Shown here piece after piece: positions 5,233 through 7,208 of a stretch of 7,208 nucleotides of DNA. Position 1 is the first letter of the stretch. The number at the start of each line of letters is the position of its first letter. Under the pieces are notes generated by a model, which saw only the letters and a program-made list of their open reading frames with translations, ran no database searches and was not told the origin of the DNA. The stretch lies in the NCBI GenBank assembly GCA_013203545.1, contig JABMQA010000685.1, positions 1 through 7,208 of the forward strand, read 5' to 3'. A program made the translations under genes and the position numbers. This DNA comes from Bacteroidota bacterium (GTDB taxonomy: Bacteria > Bacteroidota > Bacteroidia > Bacteroidales > 4484-276).

Positions 5233-7208
5233 ATGAATAAAATCACTACTTATCTTACCCCGATTATATTCATCATGGTTCTTTTATCCGGTAGTGGTTT
5301 CTGCCAAACAGATTCTTTGCTTCTTGCGCTAAAAGAGGCTGGGACGGATATCAGTAAAATTGAAATCCAGATTAAACTCGGGCAGGATTTTTCTAAAAGC
5401 AATCCCGATACTGCATTATATTTTCTTACCGAAGCCGGGAATCTGGCCAATATAATTGAGGATAAAAATTATCAGGTCAGCACATTATATTATCTGGGTG
5501 AATATTACGAAAATCAAAAAGATTCTAAAAGTGCCCTTGATTATTTTTTAAAATCGCTTGCCATTGCACTGGAATTGGAGGATAAGGTCTGGATTTCGAA
5601 ATGTAATTTAAGCATCGGATCGATTTACGAGGACCAGGGTGAACTAAATAAGGCACTGGAAACTTTGGAGATTTCCAGAAAGATTCTTCAGGAAATTGAC
5701 AACAAGGCTGATCTTGCAAAATGCTACCTTAACCTGGGGCAACTCAATGCCAAAACAGGAGATTATAATAAAGCATATGCATATTTTTTATTATCGAGAA
5801 ACCTTGAAGATGAGCTGGGCAACACGAAAAGGGTAGCTAATGCCAATGCGAATATCGGTATGTTGTTTTACAAGCAAGGTGATTTCGACGCAGCGCTTGA
5901 ACATTTGGTGGATGCTGTAAAGCAATTCGAGGCATTGGGAGACATCACCAGGTCAAGCTCTTGCTACATTACAATTGGCAGCATCCATTCCGCTATTGGT
6001 AATCATGACAAAGCGCTGGAATATCAGGAAAAAGCCCTGAATGCTGCAAAGGAAATCGGTAATGCTGTAATGGCCAGTATTTGTTATTCAAACATCGGAA
6101 ACATTTATTCCGATGAAAAACAGTATGACAAAGCCCTGGAATATTACATGGAATCGCTGGAAATTGCAGAAGAATTGAAGATCACCAGGATCATATCAAG
6201 TAATTATAATGTGATCGGGACAGTGTATCAAAACATGAACAATTGGGACAAGGCTTTGGAATACATCAATAAATCCCTTCGCATCAACAGGGAACAGGGC
6301 AGCAAGGAAGGTATATCCAGAAACCTACGAAACATGGCCGATCTGTATATAAACAAAGCCGGTAAGGATACTTCTACAGAAAGTCAGCGTAAAGAGTACC
6401 TTCAAAAAGCAATTAATTATGGGCATGAAGCCCTTGACATTGCGTTGGAGATAAATTGGCTGGCAGGCATTCAAGATGCATCAGGCGTGTTGTACATCGC
6501 TTATAAGGAAGCGGGCAATGCCGCAAAAGCGCTTGAAAATGCTGAACTGTTTTACGACACCAAGGATTCGATGTTATCCGCTGATAAAGCAAGGGCGATA
6601 ACTGAAATGGAGGAGAGGTATCAATCGGGAAAAAAGCAACTGGAAATTGAAAAACTGGAAAGTGAAAAGAAACTGCAGGATGAATTGATAGCGATTAAAG
6701 ATGAACAGGCAAGTCGTAACAAACTCATCATGTGGCTTTCGATTACCGGGTTTTTAATAATTTTTGTATTAGCAATTATTCAATTCATACAGTTTATACA
6801 GAAAAAAAAGGCAAATAAATTATTGAGCCTGCAAAAGAAGGTAATCGAAGATAAAAACAAAAAATTGGAACAACTTATCGAAGAGGTTACCAGACAAAAG
6901 GAAGAAATTTCTACTGAAAGGGGTATATCACAGCGCCTGAAACAGATCGACCAAATGAAAGATGAATTCCTTGCAAAAACTTCTCATGAATTAAGAACCC
7001 CCTTACATGGGATCATTGGGATTGCTGAATCGCTCATTGACGGTGTCGCGGGCGAAACCACAAAGCGTATGACTTCAAACCTGTCGTTGATCATTATGAG
7101 CGGGAAAAGGCTCACCAACCTGGTTAATGATATCCTCGATTTTTCCAAGATGCGTAGCAACGAATTAACCTTACAGAAAAAACCTGTTGACCTCAAATCA
7201 ATTTTTGA
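5233..7208 (+). CDS. TPR-domain sensor histidine kinase, 3'-partial
   Basis: This membrane sensor kinase is open through the right edge, with 658 complete codons in the window. Residues 1 to about 25 are a signal peptide (hydrophobic IIFIMVLLSG, likely cleavage near FCQ). Residues from about 40 to 450, predicted periplasmic, contain about ten TPR units. The conserved small residue of the first helix recurs at 50, 89, 129, 169, 209, 249, 289, 329 and 369, then at 418 after an insertion of about nine residues. A charged coiled coil (457-496) leads to one membrane segment (498-522, LIMWLSITGFLIIFVLAIIQ). A second coiled coil (524-580) joins it to the dimerisation/phosphoacceptor domain with the H-box SHELRTPL, His585. 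The ATPase domain and anything after it lie outside the window, so a hybrid kinase with receiver or output domains is possible. It should sense a protein-protein or envelope signal through the TPRs and autophosphorylate; the signal and partner regulator are unknown. The start has signal-peptide support but no Shine-Dalgarno sequence. Confidence 0.93.
   Translation, partial: MNKITTYLTPIIFIMVLLSGSGFCQTDSLLLALKEAGTDISKIEIQIKLGQDFSKSNPDTALYFLTEAGNLANIIEDKNYQVSTLYYLGEYYENQKDSKSALDYFLKSLAIALELEDKVWISKCNLSIGSIYEDQGELNKALETLEISRKILQEIDNKADLAKCYLNLGQLNAKTGDYNKAYAYFLLSRNLEDELGNTKRVANANANIGMLFYKQGDFDAALEHLVDAVKQFEALGDITRSSSCYITIGSIHSAIGNHDKALEYQEKALNAAKEIGNAVMASICYSNIGNIYSDEKQYDKALEYYMESLEIAEELKITRIISSNYNVIGTVYQNMNNWDKALEYINKSLRINREQGSKEGISRNLRNMADLYINKAGKDTSTESQRKEYLQKAINYGHEALDIALEINWLAGIQDASGVLYIAYKEAGNAAKALENAELFYDTKDSMLSADKARAITEMEERYQSGKKQLEIEKLESEKKLQDELIAIKDEQASRNKLIMWLSITGFLIIFVLAIIQFIQFIQKKKANKLLSLQKKVIEDKNKKLEQLIEEVTRQKEEISTERGISQRLKQIDQMKDEFLAKTSHELRTPLHGIIGIAESLIDGVAGETTKRMTSNLSLIIMSGKRLTNLVNDILDFSKMRSNELTLQKKPVDLKSIF

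Noticed and set aside
5250..5719. Minus-strand frames opposite the start of the sensor kinase
   Set aside because: The plus strand carries an uninterrupted signal peptide, TPR array and kinase region, so these are shadows.
5380..6400. DNA tandem repeat or CRISPR-like array suggested by the 120-base period
   Set aside because: The period exists at protein level only; the nucleotide units are not near-identical, and no short identical repeats separated by spacers are present.
6984..7196. Minus-strand frame opposite the H-box
   Set aside because: It overlaps the conserved phosphoacceptor region of the kinase on the other strand.

Overview
The window looks like chromosomal DNA of a Gram-negative bacterium of the phylum Bacteroidota. 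Four things point there. A lipid A gene (lpxD) shows an outer membrane. A large sensor kinase carries a periplasmic TPR domain, a layout common in that phylum. TAnnTTTG-like promoter boxes sit in three intergenic regions. Most starts lack a strong Shine-Dalgarno sequence. The assignment below phylum level is open.

Layout from left to right. (1) Positions 2-2335, plus strand: the 3' three quarters or so of a large Eco57I-like (type IIG or type II) DNA adenine methyltransferase or restriction-modification protein. Its beginning lies outside the window. A short perfect hairpin with a T tract follows and can serve both converging genes. (2) Positions 2411-3679, minus strand: a small VOC-fold (glyoxalase-like) protein, a strong hairpin terminator, then an AraC-family regulator with a DUF6597-like N-terminus. 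(3) Positions 3680-4112: a 433-base gene-free stretch. Its right part holds a composite inverted-repeat element that resembles a REP-type or mobile palindromic unit. (4) Positions 4113-5099, minus strand: a full-length LpxD acyltransferase for lipid A, not followed here by its usual lpxC/fabZ/lpxA partners. (5) Position 5233 to the right edge, plus strand and divergent from lpxD: a large sensor histidine kinase. It has a signal peptide, about ten TPR units in an almost perfect 40-residue register, a membrane segment, a coiled coil and the phospho-accepting H-box. It is cut off inside the kinase region.

The genes do not form one pathway. The window is a junction between an accessory restriction-modification gene, a small regulator/VOC pair, a core envelope gene and a signalling gene. 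The parts most worth a second look are the palindromic element at 3976-4051, the sharp drop in GC over the target-recognition half of the methyltransferase, and the unusually regular TPR sensor whose effector end lies beyond the window. I found no clear evidence of a wholly new system.
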